Below are positions 1 through 9,164 of a stretch of 50,122 nucleotides of DNA, one piece after another. The translations under genes were made by a program, and so were the position numbers. Position 1 is the first letter of the stretch. Every line of letters begins with the position of its first letter. The DNA lies in assembly GCA_009995705.1 (NCBI GenBank), contig JAADBR010000009.1:1-50122 (forward strand), in the 5' to 3' direction. The notes under the pieces were generated by a model, which saw only the letters and a list, made by a program, of their open reading frames with translations, had not been told where the DNA came from and made no database searches. The DNA is from Microcystis aeruginosa W13-11. Its GTDB lineage: Bacteria; Cyanobacteriota; Cyanobacteriia; Cyanobacteriales; Microcystaceae.

Positions 1-1
1 C

Positions 2-175
2 GAGGGGTTAAAGGGAGAGTTAAAAGGAGATATTAAGGTATTAGACGAGAAAATCGAGGGGTTAACGGTACGGGTTGGTTATCAGGAGTTCACCAACCGG
101 GGGATTCTCATCGCGTTGGTGGTGGCCGTCCTGGGAGGTGCTGCTAAACTTTTTGGTTTTTTCCCCAATCCCTAG
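2..175 (+). CDS. C-terminal part of a coiled-coil tail-anchored protein (cut by window edge)
   Basis: Partial gene: 57 codons and a TAG stop, open at the left edge. It encodes repeated (E/D)-G-L-K-G-E-L-K-G-D-I-K coiled-coil units, then GYQEF, one hydrophobic segment (ILIALVVAVLGGAAKLF) and a short FFPNP tail. It is almost identical to the end of the gene at 263-682, and the first bases after the stop also match, so the two are a recent tandem duplication. The architecture suggests a tail-anchored membrane protein. No function is assigned. Confidence 0.7.
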   Translation, partial: EGLKGELKGDIKVLDEKIEGLTVRVGYQEFTNRGILIALVVAVLGGAAKLFGFFPNP

Positions 176-262
176 AACTGGCTCCTAGGCAAGGCTAGAG
201 GCCTTATGATCATAATAAATGGCCGCTCAAAAAACCCGAAAACCCCATGGGAGTATAGCAAA

Positions 263-682
263 ATGTCTAACGAAACTGTAACTTATTCCCTGGAAGCTGT
301 CCTGACAAGGATTGAGAGTAAAATCGACTCCCTGGAAAAACGGATGGATGGGAGATTTGACAAAGTAGATGAAAGATTTGACAAAGTAGATGAAAGATTT
401 GACAAGGTAGAGGACCGGCTAACCAAAGTAGAAATCGGACAGGCCGAACTCAAAGGCGAGTTAAAAGGAGATATTAAGGTATTAGACGAGAAAATCGAGG
501 GGTTAAAGGGAGAGTTAAAAGGGGATATTAAAGCCCTAGATGAGCGACTAACCGCAGAAATCAAGGGGTTAACGGCACGGGTTGGTTATCAGGAATTTAC
601 CAACTGGGGGATTCTGATAGCTTTGGTGGTGGCCGTCCTGGGAGGTGCTGCTAAACTTTTTGGTTTTTTCCCCAATCCCTAG
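263..682 (+). CDS. Small coiled-coil protein with C-terminal membrane anchor
   Basis: 139 residues. Residues 1-110 are charged and heptad-patterned: DERFDKV occurs in perfect register from residue 30, followed by two GELKGDIK units. Residues about 115-135 form one membrane helix, followed by FFPNP. I chose ATG 263, which begins MSNETVTYSLEA like a normal start, over an in-frame ATG at 206. A GGAG lies about 10 bases before 263. It is related in design to the proteins at 18994-19293 and 35705-35992. No enzyme motif is visible. A scaffold or membrane-linked oligomer is possible, but that is inference. Confidence 0.75.
   Translation: MSNETVTYSLEAVLTRIESKIDSLEKRMDGRFDKVDERFDKVDERFDKVEDRLTKVEIGQAELKGELKGDIKVLDEKIEGLKGELKGDIKALDERLTAEIKGLTARVGYQEFTNWGILIALVVAVLGGAAKLFGFFPNP
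353..415 (+). repeat. Three 21-bp tandem repeats inside the coiled-coil gene
   Basis: Three head-to-tail 21-base units starting AGATTTGACAAAG, each coding for one heptad DERFDKV. The first two are nearly perfect and the third has a few changes. In-frame unit gain or loss would change coiled-coil length by whole heptads. Confidence 0.85.
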
Positions 683-817
683 AACTGGCTCCCAGAAAAG
701 ACACCAACCCACTTCCCCAAATTCCCAAAAAAATTTTTTCCGAAAGTGATAGGTTTTCTCAAACAAGTGGGTAGGCTATTTATAGAGAATAAAAAACACC
801 CACTCAAGGAGATATCC

Positions 818-1348
818 ATGAACTCTACCTTCAAATTCAAACTCATCCAGGCCCTCAACAAAAAAAACGGTAACAAAGGTTTCACCCTCATCGAACTCCT
901 AGTTGTCGTTATCATGATCGGTGTACTCGCCGCCATCGCTTTCCCCAACCTTCTCCGTCAGGTAGGCAGAGCCAGACAAGCTGAAGCTCGCGTCAATCTC
1001 GGTATCGTTAACCGCGCTCAACAGACTTTCCGCCTGCAATACAACACCTTTGGCACTGTAGCTGACTTGCCCGTTGATTTTATCACCTCCTACTATACAG
1101 CGCCCAGCACTATCGGTACTCCCGATGCTAACGGTGCCGAGGCACATATGGCCCCTGGGTCAAGCTATGGGAACGATATTCTCGAATACGGAGCTGCCGT
1201 CGGTCAAACCACCGCTGGCGTTTTTTCTGCTGTTATCTGTGAACAGGCCACTAACCCCACTGTTTCCGTAACTGCAGGTGCTTTAGCTACCGCGGATACG
1301 GCGACCGCAACTTGTGCTGCTGCTTCTGTTGCTCGTCCCATCAACTAA
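818..1348 (+). CDS. Type IV pilin-like protein (prepilin)
   Basis: 176 residues with a class III prepilin signal. The short basic leader ends in NKG (residues 19-21), then mature FTLIELLVVV with the +5 glutamate (residue 26), a long hydrophobic helix, and the usual QAEARVNLGIVNRAQQ segment. Two cysteines near the C-terminus (CEQ... and ...TCAAA) could close a D-region loop. ATG 818 follows AAGGAG with good spacing, which decides against the in-frame ATG at 746. Prepilin peptidase would process it for a type IV pilus. A minor pilin or pseudopilin cannot be excluded. Confidence 0.9.
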   Translation: MNSTFKFKLIQALNKKNGNKGFTLIELLVVVIMIGVLAAIAFPNLLRQVGRARQAEARVNLGIVNRAQQTFRLQYNTFGTVADLPVDFITSYYTAPSTIGTPDANGAEAHMAPGSSYGNDILEYGAAVGQTTAGVFSAVICEQATNPTVSVTAGALATADTATATCAAASVARPIN

Positions 1349-1357
1349 TCCTAGTCC

Positions 1358-1392
1358 AGAAAAGTATGGGGGTTGGCCTTACATACTTCTCT
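1358..1392 (+). terminator. Hairpin after the pilin gene
   Basis: AGAAAAGTATG pairs with CATACTTCTCT with one mismatch around a 13-base loop, ten bases after the pilin stop. There is no strong T tract, so it may terminate or stabilise the pilin message. Confidence 0.4.
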
Positions 1393-1713
1393 GACAATGG
1401 CAATTTCACAACTCAGCTTTAATCATAATCCAGCGGAAGGTGGCAGGGAAGTGTTTTCTCGGAAACCTTGCGCTTTTGATTATTTTGGGGAAGTGGGGAT
1501 TTTTCAGTGAACAGTGAACAGTAATCAGTGAAAAGACCTGTTGCATAATAGAGATATGAATGGAGGAAATCAAAATGCAATGCCTTCAGCAACTCCTGAA
1601 AAGAAAGTTCCGAAGTTTTCACCTAACACTGTCTACTTAAAACTGCAATCTGATAACTGATAACTGAAATCCCCCAACACCCAAAATATAGTCAACATTG
1701 CCAGCATCTAACC
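1393..1713. other. Gene-free stretch with short ATCAGTGAACAG-type repeats
   Basis: No coding signal. It holds two clusters of a short repeat built from CAGTGAACAGTAATCAGT (about 1505-1535) and TGATAACTGATAACTG (1650-1668). The same family recurs at 7098-7130, 7293-7325, 14250-14262 and 38450-38480. Confidence 0.6.
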
Positions 1714-1953
1714 ATGAAATACCTTCTTTTTTTAGCAATCAAATCACAGGCAAAAAAAGCGAGGGGTTTTACTCTAATAGAATTGTTGATAGTGGTGATT
1801 TTATTGGGGGTTCTCGCTGCCATCAGTTTACCCACTCTCTTGGGACAAATCCCTAAAGGTAGGCAAGCAGAAGCGCGCGCAGCCCTGGGATTAATCAATC
1901 GCGCCCAACAGGGTTATCATTATGAAAAAGGGACTTTTGCTACTTTATCTTAA
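1714..1953 (+). pseudogene. Truncated type IV pilin-like gene
   Basis: 79 codons with an intact prepilin start: leader ending KARG (residue 18), then FTLIELLIVV with the +5 glutamate (residue 23) and a conserved helix and QAEARAALGLINRAQQ. It stops at FATLS, just where a pilin globular domain should begin. The last bases (ACTTTATCTTAAATGTCGGG) match the left end of the IS605-type element beside curT near 37770, so the TAA stop comes from an element end. The rest of the pilin is gone. The product would be a membrane stub at most. Confidence 0.75.
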
Positions 1954-1998
1954 ATGTCGGGTGAAGACCCTCGGTTTTACGGAAGGGCAGTAATTCCG
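1943..1998 (+). mobile_element. Left-end remnant of an IS605-type element
   Basis: TTTATCTTAAATGTCGGG followed by TGAAGACC and CTCGGTTTTAC matches, with internal loss, the end of the element at 37324-37775 read on the minus strand. No right end (TTGACA..CTCCCA) is seen nearby, so only a scar is left. An in-frame reading of 44 codons continues from ATG 1954 to 2088 through this scar but resembles nothing I know. Confidence 0.6.
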
Positions 1999-2146
1999 CT
2001 GGCGTTCTTAGCTGTGTTAATGGCATTAGAATTAATTAAAATAAAACCCAAAAATCTTTTATTTTTGTTGATAAGTAAATGGTTATAATTATGAAGGTCG
2101 TGATTTGTAGGTTGATTCATCGTACTATTGACTTTTATTTAAAGCT

Positions 2147-2935
2147 ATGCTAGGCGCAAAAACATCTCTCAATCTCTCCTTACTTAAAACTCTTGGTTTA
2201 GTCGCCGTCATCGGTGGACTAATGGTGGCTATGGTGGAAATGCAACAGGAAAAGGTGAAAACTTTAACCAAAGAAAAGCTATTAGAAAGAAATTATAGTC
2301 AAGAATCTCGCCTAGAAAATGCTCAGGTTGAGTTATTGAAAAATATGCCAGCTTTTGGCTTTAATAATATGTTGGCTAATTGGGCAATGTTGCAGTTTAT
2401 TCAATATTATGGCGATGGGGATACTCGCAAGGAAACTGGCTACGGTTTAAGTCCCGATTTTATGGAGATTGTCACCAAAAATGACCCCAAATTTGTCCGC
2501 GCTTATTTGATGATGTCTGTCGCTTCTTCTGTCAATGCCGGCAAACCGGAAAGAACAATTGAGATTATGAATAAGGGTTTATCAAAACTCACTCCTGATG
2601 TCACCGATGCCTATTTTGTTTGGTTATATAAAGGAGTGGATGAACTATTATTTTTAGGTGATATTACTGCGGCAAAAAAATCCTATCAAATGGCCGCCGA
2701 TTGGGCGAAAATTGCTGGTAATGAATTTATCGAAAAATCCGCTAGGCGGACAGTAAAATTTTTAGAAACTAATCCCGATAGTCGCGCCCCTAGAGTCGGC
2801 GCTTGGATGTTAGTCTGGATAAATAGCCAAGACGAAGAAACCCGCAAGTTAGCCAAGGAAAATATCGAAAAATTGGGCGGTAAATTGGTTGTGGTTAATA
2901 ATAATCAAGTGATAGCAATTCCCCCCAAGGATTAG
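2147..2935 (+). CDS. Conserved cyanobacterial protein, N-terminal anchor and TPR-like helices
   Basis: 262 residues. A hydrophobic segment (about residues 12-30) forms a signal anchor. The rest is helical with TPR-like spacing (ANWAMLQFIQYYGDGDTR, AYLMMSVASSVNAGKPERT, AYFVWLYKGVDELLFLGD, AAKKSYQMAADWA). It probably faces the periplasm or lumen. It lies downstream of two pilin-like genes, but the gap with an element scar argues against a shared transcript. It ends 8 bases from the convergent DUF29 gene. Function unknown to me. Confidence 0.7.
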   Translation: MLGAKTSLNLSLLKTLGLVAVIGGLMVAMVEMQQEKVKTLTKEKLLERNYSQESRLENAQVELLKNMPAFGFNNMLANWAMLQFIQYYGDGDTRKETGYGLSPDFMEIVTKNDPKFVRAYLMMSVASSVNAGKPERTIEIMNKGLSKLTPDVTDAYFVWLYKGVDELLFLGDITAAKKSYQMAADWAKIAGNEFIEKSARRTVKFLETNPDSRAPRVGAWMLVWINSQDEETRKLAKENIEKLGGKLVVVNNNQVIAIPPKD

Positions 2936-2943
2936 GAACTGGC

Positions 2944-3399
2944 CTATTTTTTATCCTCCCAAAACCTATGATTTAATAAGCCATCAATATCCTTAGAAAA
3001 AGGACAAACATCGGGAAAATTAGAGTCTGGATAATCCTCTTTCAGCGCTTCTAAAGCTTCTCGATAACATTCTTCTAAAATCTCGATCATAAACCTTTGC
3101 AAACTAGGAGAATACTTAAATTCCTTCTTCAACTCCTTGCGAAAATTTCTAATTTCAATTTCCCACCCTCGATAACAATCGGGAATAACCACATAACAAC
3201 GTTTTAATAAATGTTCTAATAAACCAGTTAAAAAATTATCGACCGCTTTGCGTTGACTTTTCTCCAAAGATTCCACCTCCTCGATCAAATTCTCTAAATC
3301 AACCTGAGATAAATCCCCCGATTTTAATTGCTTAACCGTTTTCTCTATCCACAAAGCAAAATCTTGATCATAAAGATTTTTTACCTTTGCTAAAGTCAT
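2944..3399 (-). CDS. DUF29 family protein
   Basis: 151 residues with the DUF29 pattern: an N-terminal LYDQDFALWIEKTVKQL, then the acidic LENLIEEVESLEKSQRKAV, LLEHLLKRCY, and W..EI.NFR in the middle. DUF29 proteins are small cytoplasmic helical proteins, very abundant in cyanobacteria, without an established function. A second member is at 20433-20873. It starts at ATG 3399 on the minus strand with a purine-rich GAGG just upstream. Confidence 0.88.
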   Translation of the reverse strand: MTLAKVKNLYDQDFALWIEKTVKQLKSGDLSQVDLENLIEEVESLEKSQRKAVDNFLTGLLEHLLKRCYVVIPDCYRGWEIEIRNFRKELKKEFKYSPSLQRFMIEILEECYREALEALKEDYPDSNFPDVCPFSKDIDGLLNHRFWEDKK

Positions 3400-3619
3400 A
3401 ATTTTGACCTCCTCTGTTGACTAATTACCCTCATTTTATCTAAACCTCGCCAATTCAGCCGGATTTCTTGTCCTTCGTGTGATAAGTTTGATTAATCGAT
3501 CGCTAGTTACTCTCTGTGTCCTTTGTGCCTTTGTGGTTCATCCCTCTCTTCACAACTAACAAGCCACAAACTGCACCGATCGAGGGATAATATAACCTTG
3601 ATATCTATGCCATCATCTT

Positions 3620-4555
3620 ATGAAAATTTTAATTATGGGGGGAACCCGATTTATCGGCGTTTCCCTGACTAAAGTGTTAGTAGAACAGGGTCATGAAGTA
3701 GTATTATTTAATCGTGGCAATAAACCCGCTCCGGTTGCCGGAGTACGACAGATTCATGGCGATCGCACCGACCCAGCGCAACTGAAAGAAAAGCTTAAAA
3801 ATGAGAGTTTTGAGGCAATTTTCGATAATAATGGCAGAGAATTAAGTGATACTCAGCCCCTCGTCGAGATATTTAGAGACAGAATCGGGCATTTTGTCTA
3901 TGTTAGCTCGGCGGGGGTTTATCTAAAATCTGACCAAATGCCCCACAAAGAAGGAGATAAACTAGATCCCAAAAGTCGCCACAAGGGAAAATACGAGACA
4001 GAAAACTATTTAAACGAGATGGGTTTACCCTGGACTGCCATCCGTCCAGTCTATATCTACGGACCGCGCAACTATAATGACCTAGAAGCTTGGTTTTTTG
4101 ACCGTTTGGTTCGTAATCGTCCTATTCCTATACCCGGTCATGGGGAACATTTTACCCAATTTGGTCACGTTGCCGATCTAGCTAAGGTCATGGCCGCAGT
4201 ATTGGGTAATTCTCAGGCTATCGGTCAAGTGTATAATATTTCAGGCGATCGCTATGTAACTTTTAACGGTTTAGCAAAAGCTTGCGCGGCAGCCATGGGG
4301 AAAAATGCCGAGGAAATCGAGATTATTAACTATAACCCCAAAAAATTTGACTTCGGCAAAAAGAAACCTTTCCCCCTGCGGGTTCAACATTTCTACGCTG
4401 ATATTAATAAGGCCACCCAGGAGTTAAACTGGCAGCCGGAATATGATCTCGTCAGTGGTTTAACAGACTCCTTCCAGAATGATTATCTCCCTTCCGGTCG
4501 CGATCGGCAAGAAATAGACTGGGCGATCGATGACCAGATCTTGACAAATCAGTGA
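3620..4555 (+). CDS. NAD-dependent epimerase/dehydratase, CSP41-like
   Basis: 311 residues, an extended-SDR Rossmann protein. The N-terminal MKILIMGGTRFIGVSL is the dinucleotide-binding glycine motif; the body keeps YVSSAGVY, a PVYIYGPRNY segment and VYNISGD. The canonical YxxxK reads as a diverged KYETE, as in the CSP41 (chloroplast stem-loop binding protein) relatives, where RNA or ribosome association is reported instead of sugar epimerisation. Assignment to that branch is from overall sequence resemblance. It stands alone, with no partner sugar genes nearby. Confidence 0.82.
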   Translation: MKILIMGGTRFIGVSLTKVLVEQGHEVVLFNRGNKPAPVAGVRQIHGDRTDPAQLKEKLKNESFEAIFDNNGRELSDTQPLVEIFRDRIGHFVYVSSAGVYLKSDQMPHKEGDKLDPKSRHKGKYETENYLNEMGLPWTAIRPVYIYGPRNYNDLEAWFFDRLVRNRPIPIPGHGEHFTQFGHVADLAKVMAAVLGNSQAIGQVYNISGDRYVTFNGLAKACAAAMGKNAEEIEIINYNPKKFDFGKKKPFPLRVQHFYADINKATQELNWQPEYDLVSGLTDSFQNDYLPSGRDRQEIDWAIDDQILTNQ

Positions 4556-4605
4556 GAATCTGGGAATAGGGAACAGTTAATCGCTCCCTATTCCCCATTG
4601 ACAGC

Positions 4606-4818
4606 TTACTGCACATTCCACCAACCGAAGGCCGGCCCGACAAAACGAATAACCACCCAAACCCCGGCTAAAACTCCTATACCAATCCAGGCACCCCTAG
4701 TGGTTAACTTGTAAGCTTGGGATGCTTGACTTTTGGTAATCGGTAGCCAAGGCAGGATATTTTCTTCCTGTCCATACTTATCACCCAGGGCCGATTGACG
4801 ACGTTTTGATTCACCCAT
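4606..4818 (-). CDS. DUF2839 small membrane protein
   Basis: 70 residues starting [19 protein letters not shown], the typical start of DUF2839 proteins of cyanobacteria and plastid-bearing lineages. A C-terminal hydrophobic helix ([20 protein letters not shown]) ends in GPAFGWW. The ATG at 4818 is used; an upstream in-frame ATG at 4950 would add an unrelated leader running into the dapL start region. Thylakoid or plasma membrane location is likely. The role is unknown. It is divergent from dapL with 121 bases between them. Confidence 0.85.
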   Translation of the reverse strand: MGESKRRQSALGDKYGQEENILPWLPITKSQASQAYKLTTRGAWIGIGVLAGVWVVIRFVGPAFGWWNVQ

Positions 4819-4939
4819 ACTAATGTCAGTTATTAAGAGGTTTTTATCTGATTGTATATCGAAAGACAACAGGCCACACCCAGTCCTAGTCCCTGAAACT
4901 GTTATAAGATTAAAGGTTGCGACTGAAACGAGAAGAATT

Positions 4940-6175
4940 ATGGCAACCATTAACAGTAATTACTTAAAACTAAAAGCGGGTTATCTTTTCCCGGAAATTG
5001 CCCGACGAGTCCAAGCTTTTGCAGCAGCCCATCCCGATGCTAATATTATCCGTCTGGGGATTGGGGATGTCACCGAACCTTTGCCCCAAGCTTGTCGCGA
5101 GGCCATGATTAAAGCGGTGGAGGAAATGGGCGATCGCTCTAGCTTTAAGGGTTACGGGCCCGAACAGGGTTATGCTTGGTTAAGGGAAAAAATCGCCCTC
5201 CATGATTTTCAGGCTCGCGGTTGTGAGATAAGTGCCGATGAAATCTTTATTTCCGACGGTTCTAAGTGCGATACGGGCAATATTCTCGATATTTTTGGGG
5301 ATAATAACTCGATCGCTGTTACTGACCCAGTATATCCCGTTTACGTCGATACTAACGTTATGGCCGGACACACGGGAGAGGTCAACAAACGCGGCGAATA
5401 CGAGGGCTTGATTTATCTGCCAATTACCGCCGAAAATAACTTTACTGCCCAGATTCCGACGGAAAAAGTCGATTTAATCTATCTCTGTTTTCCCAACAAT
5501 CCCACCGGGGCCACAGCTACCAAAGAACACTTGACAGCTTGGGTTAATTATGCTAGGGCAAATGGATCGATTATCTTTTTTGATGCAGCCTACGAGGCCT
5601 TTATCACCGATGCTAGTTTACCCCATTCCATCTACGAAATCGAGGGGGCGCGGCAATGTGCGATCGAATTTCGCTCTTTTTCTAAAAATGCCGGTTTTAC
5701 CGGGACCCGTTGCGCTGTAACCGTGGTTCCCCAAAGTCTGATGGCCAAGGCAGCCGACGGCACTGATGTGCAACTCTGGAAATTGTGGAATCGTCGGCAA
5801 TCGACCAAATTTAACGGCGTTTCCTACATTGTCCAACGGGGGGCCGAGGCGGTTTATTCCCCGGAAGGACAGGCACAAGTACAAGAACTTGTCAAGTTTT
5901 ATTTACAAAATGCAACAATTATCCGAGAAAAATTAACTGCCGCCGGTTTAGAAGTCCATGGTGGCGTAAATGCGCCCTACGTTTGGGTAAAAACGCCCCA
6001 GGGTCTATCGAGTTGGGATTTCTTCGATAAACTGCTACATACCTGTAATGTGGTGGGAACTCCTGGATCTGGCTTTGGGGCTGCCGGAGAGGGTTATTTC
6101 CGGCTATCGGCTTTTAATAGTCGTGCCAACGTCGAGGCCGCCATGGAGAGAATTATCGATAAATTCCAAGGCTAA
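4940..6175 (+). CDS. dapL: LL-diaminopimelate aminotransferase
   Basis: 411 residues, the usual family length. It converts tetrahydrodipicolinate directly to LL-diaminopimelate using glutamate and PLP, the short lysine/peptidoglycan route of cyanobacteria and plants. It has the type I aminotransferase fold, with NNPTGA, DAAYEAF, and the PLP lysine in [12 protein letters not shown], and ends with [14 protein letters not shown] 4940 ([20 protein letters not shown]) fits known family starts; the in-frame ATG at 4823 adds an untypical leader. A strong hairpin follows the stop. Confidence 0.96.
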   Translation: MATINSNYLKLKAGYLFPEIARRVQAFAAAHPDANIIRLGIGDVTEPLPQACREAMIKAVEEMGDRSSFKGYGPEQGYAWLREKIALHDFQARGCEISADEIFISDGSKCDTGNILDIFGDNNSIAVTDPVYPVYVDTNVMAGHTGEVNKRGEYEGLIYLPITAENNFTAQIPTEKVDLIYLCFPNNPTGATATKEHLTAWVNYARANGSIIFFDAAYEAFITDASLPHSIYEIEGARQCAIEFRSFSKNAGFTGTRCAVTVVPQSLMAKAADGTDVQLWKLWNRRQSTKFNGVSYIVQRGAEAVYSPEGQAQVQELVKFYLQNATIIREKLTAAGLEVHGGVNAPYVWVKTPQGLSSWDFFDKLLHTCNVVGTPGSGFGAAGEGYFRLSAFNSRANVEAAMERIIDKFQG

Positions 6176-6182
6176 TGGCCAA

Positions 6183-6212
6183 GAGGGGGATGTTTGCAGA
6201 AGCATCCCCCTC
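6183..6212 (+). terminator. Hairpin terminator after dapL
   Basis: GAGGGGGATG and CATCCCCCTC form a perfect 10-bp stem with a 10-base loop, seven bases after the dapL stop. No T tract follows, so it could also be an mRNA 3' stabiliser. Confidence 0.65.
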
Positions 6213-6260
6213 GGGAAATAATTGATAAACTGGTAACTACTCACCGACCATGGCTCACCG

Positions 6261-7097
6261 ATGCGACCCTTTTGGTTAGAATCCTTACAGGTAGAAAGAT
6301 TAACGATCTCAATTGCTGGCCTACCAGCACATCTGCAAGGGATCAAGTTGGTGCAGTGGTCAGATCTCCACTGTGAGGCACAGCATTTGCCTGTAGCTGT
6401 CCTGCAAGAAGCGATCACCATTACTAATCAGGAAAAACCCGATCTCATCTTCCTGACGGGGGACTTTATTACCGATAGTCCCCAGCCAATTTTTGCCCTA
6501 GTCCATAGCATAAAAGCTCTCAAAAGTCAAGGGGGTATTTATGCTTGTTTAGGAAATCATGACAGTTATCTTCCCAATGTCAGGGAAACGGTCAGATCGG
6601 CCCTAACTAGCGTGGGAATTCGGGTACTCTGGAATGAAATCGTCACACCCTACGGCGAAAATTTTCCCATCGTCGGATTGGCCGATTATTGGTCCGGGGA
6701 ATTTTTACCGCAAATCCTCGAGCAAATTCCCCCCGATATACCCAGACTCGTCCTTTCCCACAATCCCGATACAGCCATGGTTTTAAAGGATTGGCGCGTG
6801 GATTTGCAGTTATCCGGTCATACCCACGGAGGTCAAGTGAGTATCCCCGGTATGGGTTCCCTACCGATAGTTTTAGAAGAACTTAGGCGATCGCTACCTG
6901 AACCCTATCGTCGCTGGGTTCCCCTTCACCGGCAGTTTAGCAAAGTAGTCCGATACTGGCAATGGTCCCAGGGATTTCATCGGGTCGGAGAAAATCAATT
7001 ATATGTGAATCGAGGCTTAGGAACCTATTTCCCCGGTCGTCTTTTTTGTCCCCCCGAAGTGACGGTAATTACTTTGATCAACAGGAGTCAGTCTTGA
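6261..7097 (+). CDS. Calcineurin-like metallophosphoesterase (YaeI/YkuE type)
   Basis: 278 residues with all five metallophosphoesterase blocks in order: WSDLHC (D and H), LTGDFI (GD), LGNHDSY (GNHD), LSHNPD (H), and GHTHGGQ (GHxH). They bind a two-metal centre. Relatives act on phosphodiesters or on UDP-sugar lipids at the membrane, but the substrate cannot be read from sequence. No membrane helix is evident, unlike many YkuE proteins. It begins 85 bases after dapL and past its hairpin, so it probably has its own promoter. Confidence 0.88.
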   Translation: MRPFWLESLQVERLTISIAGLPAHLQGIKLVQWSDLHCEAQHLPVAVLQEAITITNQEKPDLIFLTGDFITDSPQPIFALVHSIKALKSQGGIYACLGNHDSYLPNVRETVRSALTSVGIRVLWNEIVTPYGENFPIVGLADYWSGEFLPQILEQIPPDIPRLVLSHNPDTAMVLKDWRVDLQLSGHTHGGQVSIPGMGSLPIVLEELRRSLPEPYRRWVPLHRQFSKVVRYWQWSQGFHRVGENQLYVNRGLGTYFPGRLFCPPEVTVITLINRSQS

Positions 7098-7130
7098 ATC
7101 AGTTATCAGTTATCAGTGATCAGTTATCAG
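7098..7130. repeat. Short repeat cluster TCAGTTATCAG
   Basis: Four overlapping iterations of the CAGTTATCAG motif right after the phosphoesterase stop. The complementary form (GATTACTGTTTACTGATAACTG) is at 7293-7325, so the gap is bordered by both orientations. Confidence 0.7.
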
Positions 7131-7185
7131 ATTTAAGTTTTAAGTGTGCAGCATTAAATCAGCTGTTGACTATCTAAATTACTCC

Positions 7186-7268
7186 TTAAGACTGCACCGA
7201 AGTTGGGAGCAGGGAGGGCCAGTTTGAGCATTTGTACTAAAATTTCCAATATACAGTTTAAATTCAGT
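7186..7268 (+). repeat. Long inverted-repeat partner of 14163-14245
   Basis: TTAAGACTGCAC, AGTTGGGAGCAGGGAG, GAGCATTTGTACTAAAA and ACAGTTTAAATTCAG occur here in order and appear on the opposite strand at 14163-14245. The pair brackets the segment carrying the TPR gene, the glycosyltransferase, tRNA-Ser and mfd. Confidence 0.8.
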
Positions 7269-7334
7269 ACAGCTTAGAAGTTTACTACTGTCTTTTCACT
7301 GATTACTGTTTACTGATAACTGAAAAAACCACTT

Positions 7335-9164
7335 ATGACAGAAAATAGAGATAACTTCAACGAAACTTACAATGCACTAATTGAGCGCATTGTCAATCTA
7401 ACTTTAGAAGGAAAAATTAGAGCTAAATCACAGGTTTATAACCTTTTAGCGGAGGGGTTAAAAAATGGCACAGGAGAAATTTTTGAGCGTTGTTTAACTG
7501 AAAAAATCATCATTACTCGCTCACAGTTAGAAACAAAAATTAAAGCGACTAGGGTTTTGCGGGCCCTGGAAACGATCGAAGGTGAATGGGAAAAATATCA
7601 AAAAACCAATCAGCAAAATTCTCTCACTGCAGCGACGATCGATAATCTGGTGAAAATCGATCGAGAGGATCGTTTACTGACGTTAGTGAATTTAATCGAT
7701 CCCAATCAAAATAATGCTTTAACCCTAGAACAATTACAACAGTTAGCCAAGAATTTACAGACAGTTTCTCACCAGCGAGGAGAAGCGGATTTATGGCAAA
7801 TTGCCACGGGGATTAATCTGGGGTTAAATACTTGGTCAAATTTATCGAATGATCTCACCAGTTGGCTCTACAAACAAAATCGCCATCTTGGTTTTACTAA
7901 TGATAATGAGCGAGGGACACCCTGGCAAATTTGGGCAAGTAAAGTTAATCCCTCTTGGTTAAAACGAGTCTTAGAAAGTTTAGCTAATCAACAAGCTTTT
8001 GATTCTCTTACTCAGGATTTAACTTTAACCGATTGGGTAGAAACTGCTATTGTTTTTCAATATATCCAAAGGGGACTAATTAACTTTTTTGATCAGCGTA
8101 TCTATAGCGAAAAACTGGGAGCCAAATTATCCATTTCTACCTTTCTCACCTTTGCTTTAATTTGGTCGCTGTTAACCAATAGTTTCGAGCAAGTTAGTAA
8201 AAATTCCCTCTATAGTCGCGGCTGTTTTCAGATGGCTTTACAAATTCTGAGAACCTTTGCTCAACGGGACTATTTTCCTTTATATGGAGGAATTTTCGCC
8301 TCCTTTTCTGGCAGCTATCTCAAGGAGGCCTTAGATTATTTATCAATTCCTCTGCGTTATGTGGAAGGCACGGGAGAAAAGGCGAGAATTTTAACTTTAA
8401 TTGCCTATTCTAATCGCATTCGCGGCCAATATCCACAGGCCAGAGAATGTCATCAACAAGCTTTAGAAATTGCTCGTCAACAACAGGACTCTGCTTGTGA
8501 AATAGCTAATTTAAACCATTTATCCCGTCTCAATGCTATCCAGAAAAACTATGCAGAAGCGATTAATTTAAGTCAGAGAGCTTTAATTTTAAGTCGTCAA
8601 CAGGGTAATAGTTTAGGACAGGCTAACGCTTTGGCTAATTTGGGTTATAGTCAGGTACAGGAAGCGCAACAGTTAGAGAGATATGATCCCGAAATTTATC
8701 AAAGTTCGATCGAGTATTTACAGCAGGGATTAAAGTTAGCGGAAAGTCTCCAAGATTGGCAGAGTAAATCCCTTTGTTGTAGCAGTTTAGGTTTAGCCTA
8801 TCTTGTCCTCGAAAGAACCCAAGATGCGATTAATATTCTCCTGCAAGGATTAGAATCGGCCAAATACTACGGAGATGTATATCTGCAAGGTTTATTACTA
8901 ACTTATTTAGGGGAAGCTTACTATCAAGACAAGAATTTTGAACAGGCAATTTATATGGGTTCTCTAGGAATGTATTGGCTACACGAAATCGGTGCAGTGG
9001 AATGGCGACAAGCTGCTAGTTTATTAATGGTTATTCGCGGCAAAAATATCGCAGCTTTTGAGCAGAATTTCAGTCAGGAACGTTCCTCCCTGATTAAATC
9101 TATTGGACTGGAAGGCTACCAATATATCTCAGAAATTCTCAGCAAATATCAACAGGGTAATTAG
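7335..9164 (+). CDS. TPR-repeat protein
   Basis: 609 residues. The first 330 or so are helical with no motif I recognise. From about residue 350 to 560 TPR motifs follow: ARILTLIAYSNRIRGQYPQA, CEIANLNHLSRLNAIQKNYA, GQANALANLGYSQVQEA, SKSLCCSSLGLAYLVLER and LLLTYLGEAYYQDKNFEQA. No signal peptide, so probably a cytoplasmic adaptor. Its TAG stop shares the G with the GTG start of the glycosyltransferase that follows (TAGTG), so the two are likely translationally coupled. Binding partners unknown. Confidence 0.85.
   Translation: MTENRDNFNETYNALIERIVNLTLEGKIRAKSQVYNLLAEGLKNGTGEIFERCLTEKIIITRSQLETKIKATRVLRALETIEGEWEKYQKTNQQNSLTAATIDNLVKIDREDRLLTLVNLIDPNQNNALTLEQLQQLAKNLQTVSHQRGEADLWQIATGINLGLNTWSNLSNDLTSWLYKQNRHLGFTNDNERGTPWQIWASKVNPSWLKRVLESLANQQAFDSLTQDLTLTDWVETAIVFQYIQRGLINFFDQRIYSEKLGAKLSISTFLTFALIWSLLTNSFEQVSKNSLYSRGCFQMALQILRTFAQRDYFPLYGGIFASFSGSYLKEALDYLSIPLRYVEGTGEKARILTLIAYSNRIRGQYPQARECHQQALEIARQQQDSACEIANLNHLSRLNAIQKNYAEAINLSQRALILSRQQGNSLGQANALANLGYSQVQEAQQLERYDPEIYQSSIEYLQQGLKLAESLQDWQSKSLCCSSLGLAYLVLERTQDAINILLQGLESAKYYGDVYLQGLLLTYLGEAYYQDKNFEQAIYMGSLGMYWLHEIGAVEWRQAASLLMVIRGKNIAAFEQNFSQERSSLIKSIGLEGYQYISEILSKYQQGN

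Noticed and set aside
1954..2088. 44-codon frame MSGEDPRFYGRAVIPLAFLA... after the truncated pilin
   Set aside because: It begins in the IS605-type end and has no recognisable family or ribosome-binding site; more likely chance reading of the scar.
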